21,165 bases of DNA from Paramacrobiotus richtersi (taxonomy: Eukaryota > Tardigrada > Eutardigrada > Parachela > Macrobiotidae), in assembly GCA_034698045.1 (NCBI GenBank), contig JAQGAU010001144.1, forward strand, positions 1-21,165. Reading direction: 5' to 3'. The notes under the pieces are model-generated. The model did not search any database and was not told the origin of the DNA. It saw nothing but the letters and a program-made list of their open reading frames with translations. A program made the translations under genes and the position numbers. Positions 18,601 to 21,165 of the stretch are shown here, one piece after another (within the stretch, counting starts at the first letter, position 1; each line of letters starts with the position of its first letter).

Positions 18601-21165
18601 GTGAAAATAATGTTGGTAACCAGCTAAGTCTTAGAAGAGTTTTTTATTGAAAAATTGATCAGTTCAGTCAGAAATTAAATCACGAAAACGAAAACTCTTT
18701 CGTGTTAAACGTCGTTCGTGGTTTCTTTATTATTGCTAGGTTTGTTGTCATATTTATTAGTTAGCGCTAGATTTCCTACTGTTATTTCATAGTACTTGAC
18801 GTAGTGTACTGGCACTGTTCATGTGAAATGGAAATCTTAGATTAATACAAGAAGCTCGTAGTGGCGGCATATAAACTACTGAAGTCAGTTACTTTTGTGG
18901 ATTATAACGAACTGGGTAAGAAATAGACAATATAAATAGTTTTTGACGCTTTTTGTAGTCGTTTAACATTCTTTCCCGCCTGTATCCCATTGTTGACAAG
19001 TTGCTGAGTAATTTCGCTGAACTGGACCCCGTGGAGCTGTCGATAATCAACGAACTGGTCGATCGATATTCCATCGTCTTGCGGGGTGGTGGCACATCAT
19101 GGCCGTGGGATTCGGAAGTGGAAGAGGTTGTGTGGAAGATTGTTGCCAGGGGACTGCGGTTTCCGGGACGACTGGGTGTTTCGTCACCGGCGGAAGTGAT
19201 TCTGAAGAATGTGCAGAGTTTTGACAAGGAAAAGTTCGGGGATGGACTCTTCAACCGAATTTTAAACGTTAGTTTCTAGCTTTTCGTCTTTCCACCGTCT
19301 GAGAGTGAAAATAAACGCAGCATGGTGATTTGAACAATTTGTAATATAAATTTAATTTAATAAATTTAATTTAATTAATTTAATTTAATATATAAATTTA
19401 ATTTAATTAGCATGTGAAATTTAATGTTGCATAGTTTAACTGTCTTAAAAATCCGTATTAATTTGTTTTATATGAATTGTTTATTATAGTTTGTTTTGTT
19501 TTGTTGTTGTAGGAAATTTTGACAGTTTATTCTGAAAGGAAGAATCCTCAGATGACAGGCGCATTTCGCCGCTATTTGAAGCACGTTCGATTGCCATCCG
19601 GTCTGATCCTCCAGCAGCTCAAGGGAAACCCATCACCCGACGCAACATCTCCCGATCCAAAACGACGGAAAGTGTCCGGTGCGCTGGCCAGGGTGAATGA
19701 TCCCGCGCGGAAAAGCGTCACTTTCTGGCGACATGCCAATGGTTTATTGGAGATTTTGCTGAATAAGAAGAAAATAACTGAAGTACAGCGTTTGGTGGAG
19801 GAATTGTGTGAACTGCTGAAAGAGTCCATTGTCATCACCGGGGATGGAGAACTGACGGAGCAGATGGAGAAAGCGCGACAGAATATTTTTATGATTGTTC
19901 ATTTTCACTGCCAGCGGCAGACGGAACAAGGCACTGCGCAACAACTCGAAGGTGAGTGTTTACGTGGAAGAGATTTTGTAACGGTTCATGAATTATCTTT
20001 GTAGTTAAATTTGCAGGTATGATCTTGTTTTCAGATACAATGGTTTTTTTATGTGTCCGGTCGATGTATGAGTTCACTCGTCGAAAAATTACGCATAGTT
20101 ACCTATACCGAGTAACTTGAGATGATATTATTGTCTCAAGGAGTTGATAGCCGATTTTATGCCCGACAACGTAAATTAAGCCACTCTTCTACGTTTTATG
20201 ACATACTATACAGTAATACAAGTAACCATAGCGCGGCGCGTAACACGGTTTTCTACTGTTGCGCGTGTAAGTCAAAACTTGGATGGACTTGTAGACAGCA
20301 GTAACTGTTCCATTTTATTGACATTCTAAGAAATGCAGTGATTAATTAAATCAAACAAATTACAGATGCCAGCGTACAGGTTTCGAAAATGATCCAACGC
20401 AGCATTTAAATAGTGGGACAGTGAATGAAACTTAAATGTAAATTATCACTACTTCCGTTCTTCCTTTCGATTGATAGATCGTTAGGTTGAACATATTTAT
20501 GTTTTGGACGTCATATCGTCTTTTGATAACTGTAACTGATTTGGAACAATGAATGTGTTGAAACTTATGAATCATGATAAAAACTGAAACTGGAATGCAT
20601 TTGAGATAAAGGCATAAAATTCTGTCTCGTGATCAGCCGCACAGTTCGATGTTATTTTGGTGCTTATGTAATAACGTATCCATTTTCGTGTAGAATTCAC
20701 CGCGCAGTTAGACATCTCGGCCATGGTGGACTGTCTCCGCGCCAGCAGTGACCTCAACACCCAACTAAGCGGTCTCGCGCTCCTCTCCAGCCTGGCCCAC
20801 CGCATCACCGCCGCCATCCTGCAGTGCTGCATGTCCATCTTCTCCCTGACCGGCAGCCAGCTCCTGCACAAGGAGGACGAGTACTCGCTCAACATGATTC
20901 TCCGCATCATCGACGCCATCGTCCCCGCCATTCTCCACGCGGCCCCCTCCCTGGTGGACGCGGTGCGCAGTGTGTGGGAGTTATTTGTGGACGCGCTGCC
21001 CCATATCCCGGCACACCGACGGGGACTGCTGTTCGGGAAGCTGGTGGAGGTCACCGGGGATGAAGGGCTGTGGATCGGGATGGTGTTATTGGGGAGTGTC
21101 TATGTGGAGAAGGGGCTGGCCGTGGTGCCCGAGGGGAAGCGGAAGAGGGCGGGATATCCGGTGTT
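12700..21165 (+). CDS. HEATR1: HEAT repeat-containing protein 1 / U3 snoRNP protein UTP10 (first nine exons, 3' end outside window)
   Basis: Nucleolar scaffold of the small-subunit processome, needed for pre-rRNA transcription and early 18S processing. Exons: 12700-13164, 14055-14558, 15303-15671, 16129-16526, 17089-17715, 18095-18524, 18959-19267, 19513-19951, 20694-21165 (open at the edge). All junctions are GT-AG with consistent phase (0,0,0,2,2,0,0,1), giving 4013 nt or about 1,337 codons of a protein near 2,100 residues in animals. The N-terminus MATSLASQLKALAVPQ, LLFDP.EAA, LDENIAEFL and LEWLIVRFHIHQYN match the HEATR1 start. Exon 2 holds the U3snoRNP10-type domain (LLPPL..CLKS.SPEYRAAAYG, about residues 230-300). 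Exon 9 has VFVDALPHVPEHRR-like WELFVDALPHIPAHRR. The BP28 C-terminal domain must lie beyond 21165. Exon 6 starts at 18095, not at the upstream CAG, because only that acceptor keeps phase. Introns are 245-890 nt and hold no other gene that I can see. Confidence 0.93.
13616..13630 (-). repeat. CGTAG-type motif, HEATR1 intron 1
   Basis: Minus strand CGTAGTACAAGGGCT; fits the A-box pattern TRGYNNANNGG. One of six HEATR1 intronic copies. Confidence 0.45.
15194..15208 (+). repeat. CGTAG-type motif, HEATR1 intron 2
   Basis: Plus strand CGTAGTGTAACGGCT; fits the A-box pattern. GTGCGAATCTT eight to nine nt downstream loosely resembles a B-box, but too close for a tRNA layout. Confidence 0.45.
15965..15979 (-). 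repeat. CGTAG-type motif, HEATR1 intron 3
   Basis: Minus strand CGTAGTACAGTGGCT; fits the A-box pattern and matches the intron 4 copy at 14 of 15 positions, with matching TAA just before it. Confidence 0.5.
16916..16930 (-). repeat. CGTAG-type motif, HEATR1 intron 4
   Basis: Minus strand CGTAGTACGGTGGCT; one change from the intron 3 copy, in the A-box adenine. Confidence 0.5.
18045..18059 (-). repeat. CGTAG-type motif, HEATR1 intron 5
   Basis: Minus strand CGTAGCACAAGGGCT; differs from the intron 1 copy by one base. It lies 35 nt before the exon 6 acceptor, so it could overlap branch-site sequence. Confidence 0.45.
18800..18814 (+). repeat. CGTAG-type motif, HEATR1 intron 6
   Basis: Plus strand CGTAGTGTACTGGCA; fits the A-box pattern. 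A partial CGTAGTGGCGG also occurs about 55 nt further on. Confidence 0.4.
19343..19410. repeat. AT-only simple repeat in HEATR1 intron 7
   Basis: About 68 nt made almost wholly of AATTTAATTT-type units in several registers. Self-complementary and slippage-prone; likely a variable microsatellite-like tract in the shortest HEATR1 intron. Confidence 0.8.

Noticed and set aside
1-21165. Bacterial-type features: CRISPR arrays, operons, Shine-Dalgarno sites, prophage
   Set aside because: The window is intron-bearing eukaryotic DNA; no regularly spaced direct repeats or operon structure were seen.

Overview
The window is eukaryotic nuclear DNA, almost certainly from an invertebrate animal. Genes are split by GT-AG introns, coding exons are GC-richer than the AT-rich non-coding DNA, and the encoded families (CYP3-clan P450, HEATR1/UTP10, histone H3 variant, hAT transposase, metazoan-type retroelement) are animal-like. 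A tardigrade or similar small ecdysozoan would fit the compact genes, but that is a weak guess. All exon models here were built by eye from reading frame, splice consensus and intron phase.

Layout, left to right. 1-441: C-terminal part of a hAT-family transposase or domesticated derivative, running off the left edge. 442-1522: mostly empty, with a coding-like minus-strand relic (624-938) and a long foldback palindrome (1154-1213). 1523-4016: a complete 15-exon cytochrome P450 of the CYP3 type (522 codons) with 14 introns of only 53-89 nt. 4985-5205: debris of a second P450 copy, in which a last-exon relic runs directly into an internal-exon relic. This abuts a degenerate reverse-transcriptase fragment on the minus strand (5206-5790). 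6288-7073: a minus-strand protein kinase C-lobe with an HGD catalytic loop and DLDG in place of DFG; its N-lobe is decayed or missing. 7223-8358: intergenic, with G-runs. 8359-8598: the last two exons of an unrecognised plus-strand gene.

9534-10328: a two-exon, apparently intact histone H3 variant. Its tail has lost the lysines corresponding to K9 (Arg), K27 (Met) and K36 (Pro), and its loop 1 is two residues longer than in H3, as in CENP-A. 10329-12296 is AT-rich intergenic DNA with small repeats. 12297-12473 is a short, strongly coding-like ORF or terminal exon of unknown identity. 12700 to the right edge holds the first nine exons (about 1,337 codons) of HEATR1/UTP10, the HEAT-repeat component of the small-subunit processome; the gene continues past the window.

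The genes do not form a pathway. The left half (transposase, P450 with pseudogene debris, RT fragment, decayed kinase) looks like a duplicating, decaying accessory region. The right half carries a chromatin gene and a ribosome-biogenesis housekeeping gene. The most interesting items are the H3 variant and a 15-nt CGTAG-type motif found once in each of the first six HEATR1 introns and once near 7780.
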